Shown here in pieces: positions 23,743-36,800 of a DNA stretch of 64,000 bases. The position numbers were made by a program, and so were the translations under genes. The stretch's first letter is position 1. Every line of letters starts with the position of its first letter. The notes beneath the pieces are model-generated. The model worked only from the letters and a program-made list of their open reading frames with translations. It ran no database searches and had not been told where the DNA came from. Location of the stretch: NCBI GenBank assembly GCA_036873755.1, contig JAVTVY010057091.1, positions 124,001 through 188,000 of the forward strand, in the 5' to 3' direction. Source of the DNA: Hanleya hanleyi. Lineage: Eukaryota; Mollusca; Polyplacophora; Lepidopleurida; Hanleyidae.

Positions 23743-24376
23743 GGATGGGCTTATCATGAAGGTTCGACACAGATGTCAGTTGTATATAGAGTCTTATTAC
23801 ATGGATTACACGAAATCCGTACCAAAATGTAAAAACAATGCAAGAATTCCAAAAATATGGTGGTGTCATTCATGCAGGAAAAGCTATAGGATGTCTATAT
23901 TGATTGCTAGTAAGCTTCATCCTTCTATCTTCCATAGGCTAAGTTATTTATTGCGGCATGTGATAACAGATTGCATGCGTTTGAGAGACTGTCGTAAATT
24001 TGTAACTTTTAGACTGAAATAAAATGGAAAATATTGCCAAATCTTGGAAATGGGGTCAAAATGTTAATTCGTCACGCAGTTTTCATTGAGCACTTTCATC
24101 AGTTCAGGTACAACGTAGTTCAGAAGACCAGGACTCTAATAAATCATCATCTAGAATGAGAAATGTTCGAGTTTGGATAGAATATTTACCAGGTGGTGAA
24201 CCACAACGTCTTTATGTGCTGGTTACTTCACCGTAATTCCTTCACGCCGTATTCAAATGTCACCTGTTCAAAACCATTGTCTTGCCAGTAAGAAGGTTAC
24301 ATTAATGGTGTTATTTAACATGATGTTCCCATAGAGCAATATTAACTGAGATACACAATAACTGAAAGCAGGCGTA

Positions 24377-24718
24377 CACTCTGAGAAATATTCAGGTAAT
24401 AGCCCTGAACTGATCAGGTTGTATATATCCACAACTCAATTTCAGGGATTTTGGCTGAAATTCAGGGCTGATTACCTGAATTTCATGAAAAGGATCCCTG
24501 AATGAAAGGATTTTCTCTGAAATTCAGGCAAATTTATCACCCTGATTAGCAAGTTTTCGACCCTATTCAGGTACGATACGTAAAATCCCCTAAAATTCAG
24601 GTAATTTAGCTTTAATTCAGGGATGAGATACCTGAATTTCAGGAAATTATCCCTGAAATTGTTTGTGGATGTACAACCTGATCAATTCAGAAGTATTCCC
24701 TGAATATTTATGAGAGTG
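24377..24718. mobile_element. TA-flanked MITE, CACTCT termini (copy 1)
   Basis: 342-bp element with inverted ends of about 60 bp (CACTCTGAGAAATATTCAGG... and its complement ...GAATATTTATGAGAGTG), flanked by TA at 24375-24376 and 24719-24720. The interior is studded with ATTCAGG/CCTGAAT words. TA duplication with CACT termini points to Tc1/mariner-type mobilisation. The same terminal hexamer and target are used by the MITE at 37021-37231. Confidence 0.8.
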
Positions 24719-25062
24719 TATATGTAATTCCGTCACGATGGAATTCATGTACATATTTACGGAGAAAAAAAGCAATCGTGGTTAAAAAATAACCATGGAT
24801 CCATACACTTATACGGATCTTCTATAATGCTGTACAGTACCTATTATAGTTCCTTTCATTGCAAAACGTTCACAATTATATATTCGGGCTCGAGGACTTC
24901 AAAGGAAGGAAAATCTCCAAGACTGAGCTGATTTCATGCATTTATGTCGATTTGAAACAATTCAAACTGAGAGAAATAGCGCAATCATTTCTGTGTGAAT
25001 TATTATACACTCCACCGCCAAATATATATTTTGCTCTCTGAATTGATATGAAAAGAAAATGT

Positions 25063-25672
25063 ATTAACGGAAGATAAATTTATAAAGGAGTAGTACGAAA
25101 AGGCGGCATTTTGGCCTACCGTTGAAATAGAAAAAATAAAATGTCCTAAAAATAATTGTGTTTTTTTTGTATGTAACAGCAAGAGAAAATATGTGTGCAC
25201 AATATGTGAAAGTTCTAGCTCGATTGCGTTATAATTATAGTTATGACATGAAATTGAAATCCGCAGTATGTGCGATTTCTTGAAGAAAGGGTATAAATCG
25301 AGTCATTTAAACACAGATTTAGACACAAAGGACCCCTTGGACCAAAAAGATTCTCCAGCAGTGGAGATATAATGCCTCCGCACATCACCAGGCTAAATGG
25401 CGTTTTGGTTCAAGGGGTCCTTCGCGACAAAAAGTGTGTTTAAATGACTCGAGTAGACCCTTTTTTCTCGAAATAGCACTTGCTGCGGATTTTAATTTAA
25501 TGTCATAACTGTAATCATAACACAGTCGAGCTAGAACTTTCACATATTGTGTACATATATTTTCTCTTGTCGTTACATCAATTTTATTTTTTTTTCGATT
25601 TCAACCGCATCATATATAGGTCAAAATGCCGCCTTATCGTACCATCTCCTTTAAATTAAAATGAAATTATTT
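25063..25672. mobile_element. Foldback element B
   Basis: Arms of about 260 bp: left AAAGGAGTAGTACG-AAAGGCGGCATTTTGG...GTGAAAGTTCTAGCTCG..., right the inverse CGAGCTAGAACTTTCAC...AAATGCCGCCTTATCGTACC. The loop is about 25345-25410, between GGACCCCTTGGACC and GGTTCAAGGGGTCC. Different in sequence from family 1 but of the same size and architecture. Confidence 0.85.
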
Positions 25673-26189
25673 TGCGATAGCTCTGAAAACAATCCTGTTC
25701 AATATGACAAACAGAAAATAGATACAACAATAGACATTCTGTCATTATTTCTGGGTGGCATTTCTTATCGATAGCTGTCAGCCGAATCATTCTGTTTCAC
25801 ATTTCTGACATAACTTCGACATATTTCAACAGACTGGCACTGAGTTGTTCGACGGTTCAATCTCGAAATAATCTGGATATCCAAGATAAATATAGCAGAG
25901 CACACTGGCGTGGTATGTGTGGATTTTACCAAATATGACCGATATTTAATCCATAAGATAAAGCTTAATATTTATGAAAACTTGAAGTCAAATATAGAAA
26001 TATTTATTTTCGCTCTGATATTTATCAATGGAACTTTCTTCATATAAAGGAGTATGGTTAGATGAACATAGGCGTAAGTCGTTTAGCCGTTATACGTTTG
26101 AGAAGCCAATGTTTAATGTCTTCAATTGTGCACAAAGAGCTGTATACATGTGCAAAAAAAACCCCAAAAACATACCGGGTTATTTTGTA

Positions 26190-26545
26190 AACGTTCATAG
26201 TCAAAAGTGACGTAAAACAGCGTCGACTGAACCATGCATATGTATTTTTTTTTAAATATATCTAAAATATGACACCTTGAACCATTACCGATGTAAAGTT
26301 TTCAATGTCACATGCTCGGCCATCTGGATATGTCGCTATATGTCGCTTGTACATAGCGACATATACGATTGGGAGCATTGGTAGGACATTAATTTATTAA
26401 TATTGGATGTCACCATATTCTCGCTGAAACACAATATCAGAACAATCCATGCTAATAGCCCAAAACACACGAAAGTCCAATTTCGAACATCAGCCGACGT
26501 TGTTTAACGTAACTTCTGACTCTAAGCGTTTACAAATTGTTCTCT
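26190..26545. mobile_element. Small foldback fragment (family 2)
   Basis: Inverted segments AAAAGTGACGTAAAACAGCG-TCGACTGAAC and CAGCCGACGTTGTTTAACG-TAACTTCTGACT. The same pair of motifs forms the inner arms of the element at 28123-28680. Confidence 0.55.
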
Positions 26546-26589
26546 ACGAAACACAACTGTTTGTGTAGAATTGTTGAAATGAAAGGATG

Positions 26590-27178
26590 TGTGATGTTTA
26601 CATGCGAAAAACTCCTTTGTATTTGACGGTAATAAAGCTGTTTTTTTCTCGATCCAAGACCTGCAAAAACAAAATTTTCTTGGAGATTACATACTGAAAT
26701 ATCAGCCTGGGAAAAATTGCTATGGTCAGTTGCATAAACATGAATTTAGGCCTATTGTTCATCAAAATGTGCTCCCTGCTCTATTTTGGTATATTTTTTT
26801 GGCATTTATAGGGAGGATTTTCTCTTGTAACAAAAATATGACACCTCAAACCAAAACTGTATTTTCGCACAAGCTATTATCAAGTTTGATCATTTGAAAG
26901 TATGAAATTTGATTTTGGTTTGAGGGGTGATATTTTTGTGACAAGAGAAAATCTTCCCTATAAATGCCTCAAAAATACCAGAATAGGCCAGGGAACGCAT
27001 TTTGAATCATAAATTCACTTTTGATCAGTTGAACATCGTGATTTTTTTCAGACTGATACTTCAGTATATATTCTTCAAGAAAAATATGGTTTTGTAGGAT
27101 TTGGATTGAAAAAAAGAAAAATCACCTTTATTATCGTCACCGACAAAGGAGTTTTTCCTATTTAATCATCTCCGCCTC
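26590..27178. mobile_element. Foldback element A' (family 1)
   Basis: Second copy of the element at 21428-22030: left ...CATGCGAAAAACTCCTTTGT, TATGACACCTCAAACCAAAA, centre near 26890, right TTTTGGTTTGAGGGGTGATA...GACAAAGGAGTTTTTCC. Substitutions and small indels relative to copy A show it is older or independently evolving. Confidence 0.85.
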
Positions 27179-27674
27179 ACAAACGTAACAGCTAAAGGAG
27201 TTTTGCCGATGTAAACGTAAATACCGTGCTCCTTTCGAACAATGGTTCTCACTGCCCACTAACGCACAGCTGCATATTGTACATTACCGGGTTTGTTACA
27301 ACATGGCCCGAGTCATTCTGGGATCAACCGATGGTATTCTAGAAATATAGTGTTCCTGATTCTGAAATACAGACAATATATCCAGAATGTAAGGAGCAGA
27401 TTTATTTTTATAATGGACACAATTCGATGGCAAGATGTTCAGTTGATCGTGTATGTCGAAGTCGTATACATGAAGATATTATATATTTTGTGCGCAATAG
27501 CTCTACTTAATATTACACATAATTGCGCTATATATTAATTTGAAATTAACCCTAATTAACCAGTAGTATTCGTGCCATATGCAGTCTTCCATTTTGGTTT
27601 TTAATTTTCGAATCAGAGCAATTGAATATGAGGCTGAAACATAAAAAAATTCAGATTTTTTATATTACTTGCAG

Positions 27675-27844
27675 ATTTTGTTCTAGTTTCAAGTCAAAGA
27701 GATACCGGGATAAACTGAGAGCAGAAATCAAGGCGTTAGAGACGTTATTACCGGTGGACCGGACAGTTCTTCACCGTAAACTGGACAGTCAGACCGTTTT
27801 CCGCCTCGTCATCTCCTTCTTCAGAACTAAAGTATTTTTCAAAG
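27675..27844 (+). CDS. AHR-like exon: bHLH
   Basis: The acceptor is either TTACTTGCAG (exon from 27675, preferred for its pyrimidine tract) or TTCTAG (from 27687); both keep the frame. Encodes the end of the basic region and both helices: KSKRYRDKLRAEI, LETLLPVDRT, KLDSQTVFRLVISFFRTK. Donor AAAG|GTATTT, phase 1. The SKLDK-SVLRLSVSYLR pattern of AHR is recognisable and separates it from SIM/HIF/NPAS4. Confidence 0.85.
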
Positions 27845-30800
27845 GTATTTTTGTTGATTTTCGTAAAGGTAAAATGGGTACTGCTTCATAACGTTTGCCT
27901 TTGTCTCCCTACCCCATAACGTTACAGTACCATTAGGAGTAAGTGAGACAATATGGTTCTGAAGCACACCTTTGTCTGACTGACTCAAATGTTAAAGCGT
28001 GATATATGATGTAACGAGACAATGACAATGGTGGTGAAGCAACAACCTTTTTCTGCGAGAAAAGTTTTTTTTTTGTATAGAGTCAGCATTATCACTGACA
28101 AAAAAAAGGAAGAAGTGGCGCTTACGCAGGAAAAACTCCCTTAGAAATTACTTCAGTAAATCAAACAATTCCTTCAATTCTTCACAAAATCTATGTTTCG
28201 CACAGACAAAGTACCCAAGTTTTATATTGTAAAAAGTGACGTAAAACAGGATCAATGTACGTTCGAAATTGGGCTTTCACCCGTTTTTCTCTTTCGTATA
28301 TACATTTTAGCATGGACTTTTAATATATCTAAAACCTTGAACCAAAACAATATTTCCATGTAACATTACGGCTCATATGCCGACTTGACGGACTGATTTC
28401 GATTCAAAGTGTTTCATTTAAATATATTAAAAAATCCATGCTGAAATGTATACGAAAAGCCAAAAACAGATGGAAGCCCAATTTCAATCGTCAGTCGACG
28501 CTGTTACATGTCTGCGTGTTAACTATATACAACTTGGGTATTTTTTCTGGAGGAACAGCTTATAACACATATAACAGGTTATAACACATATAACAGTTTT
28601 TCGCGCAGAGTTAACGAAATTAATTTTTGGCTTTAATAACACCTAAGGGAGTTTTTCTTATGTTAACGTATAACTACTCCTTTCCGAGTCGATTGGTGAG
28701 TGACAAAACCTCGGGAATACCACCCGGGAATGTATGGGTTTTGCTCGGGTTAGGGAATTAGGGGATTCTTGTTCGAGAAGAAGAGAAGGGTATAACAGGA
28801 GTGTAACTATCGGGAATTTTCTTTAATTTAAGTTGGTAGTGTATTAAATGCGTACGTAAGATGTTTGATTGTTCGTATCCAAGTCGGGCTCCCCGGCTTC
28901 CCGTGGATGAAAACCATATAGAGCCCGTGCTTTGGTTGTAGTGGTACATTGGTAGACCATGAAGAACTTCAATACAGCGCGCTCAAAGGGTCACTTTTAC
29001 TAAAACCCAGTGCCAAAAAGCTTGAACTCCATTATGCTATTTTTCCACCAGAGTGCGACTCCGAGCAAGCCTTGACTTGGAATTAAGGAGAATGATGTAA
29101 CACCTATAAAACGGCCTTTCATAAATACAATTGGATTTTTACTTATAATTGTATCTAACACAGTTTTACTCTTAAAGGATTTTTATCAATATTTTTTTTC
29201 TGTGGAATATGTGTCAGAAGAGTTAGTACTTAACTAAGAATTTTTTTTTAAAATTTTTCTTTTGTCCCCTGTGGGCGTATTTAAGCCTTTTTGGCAGCTC
29301 TATTTAGCTCCCAGTCAGATATGCATATTTGTGGAATGAAAGCGAGGCCGCCAATCTGTGACGTCACAGACGCGAGAGCTCGCTAATGACAGGTAGCAAT
29401 TTAGTATGGATGACATACTGGGAGAGATTTCTTTTAGTGGCATTTAGAAGTTGGGAAGTAGATAAATAAACAAATTGCTTATGGATAACAACTTCTAGTT
29501 TATTCGGGACGACGTTTTGATACAGGTATCGTTCTCAAGTAAATGACATCAATAAATCAAAAAGCAGTATATATTCATCCCCAGCGCGTATGACCTACTG
29601 ATCCAGGAACCCCACCGTGCCTTGAAGCCTTGTTAATTAATCCAGCCATCTCCACAAGTCTAATCCTGTCCTATTAAATATTTCTCACCTGGTATAATAC
29701 TATTGGTATCATACTGTTGACATTTACTCAAGGAACTGTATATATACTGCTTATTTATTTATTGATGTCAAATACAGGCACAGATTTCTGGAAGAACCTA
29801 CCCTGTTCCCAAGGGCGTCGTTAGGGAAGTCACCTCGAAAACACATATTTATCAGCATAACCTAACCAATAACAGACTTACCAACTTGTACATAGCGACT
29901 CTTCTTTACTTGTATTTATATTCCCTCTGCTCTCTCATTGTTAGTTATTATTTGATTATTTATTTTAATATCTAGTGCTGCAAAAGATCTTAAATTAAAG
30001 AAGAAATGTACCGTGAAAGTTAAATAAAACATTGAGTTGATGGGCCGCGAAATCCGTATGGGAAGCGGCCCTTAAAACTACAATTTCCATCATTGATGTC
30101 ATTGACTTGAGAACGATACTAGTACCTTTATCGAAACGTCGTCCTGAATAAACTAGAAGTTGTTATCCATAAGCAATTTGTGTATTCATCTACTGGGAGA
30201 GAGTTAATCAGCTGTGACAAATCCAATTATCGGCTTTATCTGAACTGTGATTTCGTGGGCTTCTTCACGACTCGAGAATACTACCGCCATATAAATAGCA
30301 GTGTAAATTTACTCCAAAATGCCGTATTGTGCCGCCTACGGTTGTATAAACGAGCAGAAAAAATGTTGTGGGGTGAACGTCAAGATGTCCATTTATGTCC
30401 TCTGTATATAGATCATCATTTTCGGTTAATTATACAGCGATATACGCGATGGAGTAATCGCAAATCCACAGCTTAATATATAGCTCAGACAACATACTGA
30501 TACTGATACTGATATACGCGATATACGCGATATACGCGATGGAGTAATCGCAAATCCACAGCTTAATATATAGCTCAGACAACATACTGATACTGATACT
30601 GTACATACTCAAATGTACATACTATTGTTACTCTGGTTAATTGTTCGATTTAATTTGTACTCTGCCTCTTATGGTGTTTGTGCAATAAATACTTGAACTT
30701 GAACTTGAACTTGACAACTGCCCGCTGGAGCCGGTCGCCTGTCTGACGTCACAAGATCACGTGACGCGTAAGCTCATTAACGGGTTAACTGGCGGAAATT

Positions 30801-33800
30801 GAGCTACAGGTCTTCAATTAAAAAGGCTTAAATACGCCCACAGAGGACAAGGAAAAATTTTTGAAAAAAATTTCTCAGTTAAGTACTAACTCTTCTGACA
30901 CATATTCCAGAGAAAAAAAAATATTGATAAAAATCCTTTAAGGATTACACATAGATGCTAAATTGTAGCCAGTAGTCAGCAGTGTTATCGGTCACATATA
31001 TCAGCTCGAATTGTTTTTCTTTAATCCTCCATCTATTTTAGTTACTGAAAGAATTGTCCGCAGTTGATCCTTCATTGATCGACTGAAACCAGAAAACTCC
31101 GATATCCATTCAGAATAAGTTTAGGAATTCGGTAGTGAATCTGTCTGATCCTGGACTTTTGCTATTTTTCATATTGTTTCATAAGTGCAGGTGTAGCTAC
31201 CTTGTACATTATTCAATTATTCCTCGTACATTATACATTAATCTAATTTAGACTGTTTTTCTGGAATAGCCAGAAAAGAAAGTTTTTTAAATCATCCACT
31301 ATTGAACGGTATTAGGTTCTTATAAAAGCTTATTATTTCTCCCATAATTGTTTTCTAGATTTTATTATGATTCTCATTTCTAAAGGTTGTAATTCGGGTT
31401 TATACGATGTTATTTTGATTCTGATGGATATCATCGATAGGCGACTGGATATAATTTCTTAGGTTAGCGAGCGAAGTTAATGCTTCCTCAGCAACAGGAT
31501 AGACAACAGGAACTTTGTTACATCACTGTGTTAGGGATATACCAATTTCGTATTTAGGACCTTCAAAGATGTCATTAATTCCCCCCAGAACCGAAATTTC
31601 ACCAGCATGCCTTCAACAAGCAGTGCGGGTGTTTTTATTTTTATTTATTTTATTTTTTCTTTTCTTGACGTTTTCGGATTATTTGCTTAAAGTTGTCGTA
31701 CACATCTGCCGATTCCAAGATGGCTATGGACCTCCACCCCTAACTGATCACTGTACACTTTGGAAAATAAACATAATTTTATTGGTTCGAAATTTACATT
31801 TTCTGAATCTAGTGCGCCGTCATATTCTTGTCTAGCTGATACTATACCGAATGATATGATTCAACTATTGTTTGGACCATCTGTTTTAGCCGCGGGTTTG
31901 ACCGAAGATTCCAGCAATGAGAGTGGGTCCGGTTCTGGACCGGTAAATGGTGTCTCCACGAAAAGTACTGAAGATGACGAAGATCAAAGAATTGCGGCTA
32001 ATATGGTTGGAGGGGAAAATTTATTCCAGGTGGGTGGCTCTATTACAAAATAAACCCTTATAAAAAGTAAACAATCGCCCTCCTTAACCCGTCTTACCTG
32101 TCATTGGAAAGAAGAAATACAATAGATTTAGCAGAAAGCTGGTAAAATATAGGGAACGCCCGTTCAGCCGAGGTGGCGGAAGTGACAGTGATGTATGACT
32201 ATCTAAAGGCGAGAGAAGCACTGTTAATCACCGGTAATAGGCGAAGTAAACATAGCCGTGTTTAACTTTCGCCGGTGAATCGAACCCGGACAATATCACA
32301 AGTGATCGATGTATTTGAAGATAATTTTGAGCAAACGTGGTTGTGGAGTGAGTTGACTGAGAAAGTTAGGTTAACCGCCTTGTTTCATTCTCTTTGATGG
32401 TCTTTTTAATTCCGCAAGTTTGACTTGGAAATCACATCAATCATACAATCAGTCGCTGTTGATAATTGCTGTTCATCGCCATATTCTTTGATATACCATT
32501 GTAACTCTATAATCAAGTGAAGCACTGATTATACGCCTGATAGAATATATTAGTCTGTGAAGATCGTTGTATATTTCACCAAGTATGGCGTTTCCATTTT
32601 CCTCTGGCTACACGGTATTAAAATATTCATGTCAGTAGAACTGGGGACCATATCTCTTAACATGGGTTGCTGAAAAGTCCCACCACAAGCCTTTGGCGTC
32701 GACCCCGATGACACAAGGTCATGAAACTTACCGTGGTCTTAGAACTTGGGAATAATCTATCACAGTTAGTTATTTACCTAGCACAGAAGTTGCTCGACGA
32801 AGGCAATGCACCCATGCATATATCAGCTTAAATTACCAGTACGTTGTCCTATTCAATAACCTCATCGACAACCAACAAATTATATTAATAGGTCATCGTA
32901 TTTACCCAAGACGACTATATTATTTTATGAAAACGTATGAAGATGCCATCTCTCCGCCGTACAGCCATCTCTTTATCGACCTTAAAACAACTAAGCTTAA
33001 AAGTCAAAGGTTGAGAAAAAATGTACTAGGGGATGATATACCTAAAAGTCGAGGATCTGAAATGACTGAAAAACGATACAAGCTGGAAATGGGGTATATA
33101 CACGGACAACCTCATCCTGATTTGAGAAGGATGAGATACTACAGGGCCAGGATCAGAGTACGGAAATGCATGACGTGAGAAATCCACGTACAGGTCACAT
33201 TCTTATGGTGGGACTTTTCAGAGCCCATGTTAAGAGATAGGGGGGAAAAGGTAAAAAGTCCTTCAGTACAACTTCTGTAGTCAAATGCATATGAGCATGA
33301 ATAACCATATAGTGAGTATAACTATAACCATTAGTCTATCAAGTTAGAAGTATGACACATGACATATGGCACGCTTGTTCAACAGACAACAGGCAGGTGT
33401 GTCTCGTGCGGCACCAATCCCAGTAAACTCAGATATAATATCATAGAATATTATATCTAAAACCAGGGCTATCTAAATCCTGTGCGAGTCTCCACATAAA
33501 TATATCGCCCAATTATTTGGCTGACATAGAGAAACAACTTACAAATGACGCCCCTTGTAATTACAAACAGGAGCACCTGGACCAATAATGTAAACAAATA
33601 TAGAGAAACAAGCCATATAAGGCACCATACCCAGATATGGTGCAGGGTAAACACTCTTCTCCAAGGAATTTGTTGGCTCTGGTAAGTCTGGGCTTGTTGG
33701 GCGGCAGAAAGACCGTCTCAAGTTGTTATTACTACATTACAGATAGTACTTTCCTGATATACCGGTACCCTTTTGGTTTACGTAGATTGGTGCCGCACAT

Positions 33801-36800
33801 GTATCGATTAGATATACCATCTTGGTTTACCTAGATTGGTGCCGCACCTGCATCGATAAATAATTCTGCTGTCAGATTTAACGTTATCCTCTGCAAAGAC
33901 ATTGGATAATAAGCTTCTTGCCTTCGCCAGTATATTAGCCCTTAATATAGCTGAGGCAGGCATCATGGTTACATTATGCAACGTACCGTACGTTTATGGT
34001 AATTTAGCGTTTGACCCGACTGCAACTCAAGCCAGCAACAGAGAGAACTCCTATTTCATCTTAGCTTGCTAAGGGCATTTCACGTTTCACTTAATACTAC
34101 CCATAGCTCAATGTCTTCATTCTCCGTGTATTTCGCCCGATGTCAGCTCCCCAAGCATCAAGTCGCATGTCCGCTCCATTTAAACGAGCCAATGAAATTG
34201 TCCGTATTCAAATACTTTGACCTGGAAATCTCAGACAGGAGACGTGTCAATTTCACTTAAGCGCTCGACATGCTCGAGGCGCAAGACTGTGGGAGACCAA
34301 ACCGAATTTGTGCGAATTAGCTATTTTATTTCTCACTCTAATGGAGCATGCTTCTTTGTTTTCTTTGAGAAAAATCATATTACAAGCGGCCTAACATATT
34401 TGTAAAAAATAAAATTAGCGACAGTTCACAGGAAAATGATATGCTTTTTATTTTGTGATGGGGGCACTCCGAGGCCCACCAAGGGATCGTTTCAATCGAT
34501 CGCTTTCTGGAGGTGTGTCTTCGTTTTATGAATGTGATTGCGCCGATGTCGGAGCTAACGGGACCAATCGGATGAGACCATTTGGGAAACGCCCTATTAC
34601 ACTCAGATATCACCCGTTACCGCATGGCTACGAGCAGAAGTTTCTACGTATAATCGTGTCATGCGTTCGGATGATGTCCTATTTAGGAAAGGACCAGTTC
34701 GAAGCCAACTGAGAAAGGGCCAACAATGTCATATATCTTAGATGTGATGCAATCATTGGAAGCTGGCAGCAGAATGAAACAACTAGACAAAGTTGTGAAA
34801 CAACTAGACAAAGTTGTATTTCTTAGACTTCTGCTTATTGCGAGTTAAGGACCTAGATGTAGGCGTGGAAACAGCTATACAAACAGCTCTATATTATTCC
34901 TGCTCACGCTAGCCGACGTGAACAAACTGATGACTAGTTGTGGAGAATGTAAGCAGTATATCCAATAAATTTGTCCACAAGCTACAGGAACTTATCTGCC
35001 GAGAAGAACTGTCAAATGTCCAACCCAATTCCCTTTCCGGTTTATACGTGATTGTTTAGTCATAGTGTTTACATGAACAGTCATAATCAAAGGGATTGAA
35101 TTGAAACTTTTGAAATAGATAAAAGACATTTTGCACGTGATCCATGTTTTTCATTTATATATATTTGAGGTTTTGGACGGGTTTCTCTTGGCTGCTACAG
35201 CCGATGGTACAATACTATACGTCTCCGACAACGTTTTACAATACCTAGGGTTTAACCAGGTAAGTTTCACTATCCAAACTCACCAAACATTTCAAATTTT
35301 CAAATAAAAATGTCTTTTTCTTTTTGAATTCCTGTTATTTTATACACACATGAAAGTCAATGCATTTAAATTGTTCGATGTATTTGCAATGTGTTCAACT
35401 AACACGGTTCACCTAACACGTTAGCTCACCTTTCATTTAATAACTGTCGAATGATTACAATATTATATAATGTACATTGGTAATTGTGTAAGTTATTTCT
35501 CTGTTAGTAAGTATCAGGGCATCGTAATATAGTTGGATATGAATGATGACAACAATATTTGATTAATCTTTTTTTATATCTACTATTGATGTGGTTGTAG
35601 GTTGACCTAATGCACAGATGTGTGTATGGTATAGTCCATCCGGAGGACCAGTATGACGTCAAAGCAGTGTTAGAGCATACAATATCCCCTGGAGGATCAG
35701 GACACATTGGGGCGCAGGTATGCACATAAATGAAGTTATTCACTGGCTTTCGCCACCCACTCTTCTTTATCGTATTTTCCTTTACTTTATCTACCCTGCA
35801 CTTTTATCCTATATTTTATCTAACCTCTGCGCTTGTTATCCTATACGTTATCTACCCTCTGCGCTTGTTATCCTATACTGTATCTACCCTCCGCGCTTGT
35901 TATCCTATATTTTATCTACCCTCTGCGCTTGTTATCCTATACTTTATCTACCCTCTCCGCTTGTTATCCTATAGTTTATCTACCCCCCTCGCTTGTTATC
36001 CTATACTTTATCTACCCTCTTCGCTTGCTATCCTATATTTTATCTACCCTCTCCGCTGTTATCCTATACTTTATTTACCCACTGTCCCTTGTTTTCTCAA
36101 TAATCGTACGATAATATTGGTAACGGTTTCTGTTTGTTTGTTTCTTTGTTTGTTTGTCCGGTCCGTGTGGTCAAAGTTTTGGTCGAATTGTCATAAAACT
36201 TGGTCAAAACATTATTAGAGTCACTGTGTGTAATCCAAAACAAAAAGTTTTAAAAAGATTTGTTTTGGTGAAATACCGTAAATCTTTGACAGGATAGGTA
36301 TGGGGTTTAGGAATAAATAAAAAGGGCACTGGAGCCTTGGTTTTGGTCCAAAGCTCGTGAAATTTTTTGTCAAGATAGACAGATTAAGGCTAGTTTATAT
36401 AAAAAGATAAATGCACAAAATACCGTTGCTTGCTGAAAACCTTTCTATCTGAGATTTCAGAACAGCTATGTTTGTCTTTCTTGCATCACCCAAATGGGCT
36501 TCACTTTCGTGCTTATATATTTATCATATCGATACGACTATTGTTTAGCGCGGATATTGGACTTGAGGACTTTTAGCTTATCACCCTTGTTTATGCAGGA
36601 TTCCTGTTATTCGTCCATACCTGACCACAATGAAGAAGCCGACAAGGAACTTCTGTCATTCCTTTGTAGAATGAAATGCTTCAATGGCACAACAGCCGGA
36701 TATCTGGTAAGATACATCTGAATCATAATTTTACCAAAACGGTTAAAGCAGCTCGAACCGGTCTAATATTTCATGTAAAGATCTATTGTCCATACCTTTA

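Larger units (their letters stand above)
29176..30937. mobile_element. Kolobok-type DNA transposon remnant (TTAA target, THAP fragment)
   Basis: 1762-bp element flanked by TTAA at 29172-29175 and 30938-30941. Its inverted ends begin AGGATTTTTATCAATATTTT and continue through GGAATATGTGTCAGAAGAGT, AGTTAGTACTTAACT and GGGCGTATTTAAGCC; further inner matches (TGTGACGTCA region at 29358 and 30744) bring the arms to about 200-240 bp. A THAP-domain start lies inside (30319). TTAA duplication plus a THAP transposase is the published signature of the Kolobok superfamily. Other elements have since inserted into it. It lies in the intron between the bHLH and linker exons of the AHR-like gene. Confidence 0.7.

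Noticed and set aside
32160..32300. A tRNA gene or tRNA-derived SINE (GGGTTCGATTC on the minus strand)
   Set aside because: No A box or cloverleaf could be drawn around the B-box-like word.
35720..36218. Leu/Tyr-rich frames of up to 162 residues that look like membrane proteins
   Set aside because: They are translations of the pyrimidine-rich 32-bp intronic minisatellite.
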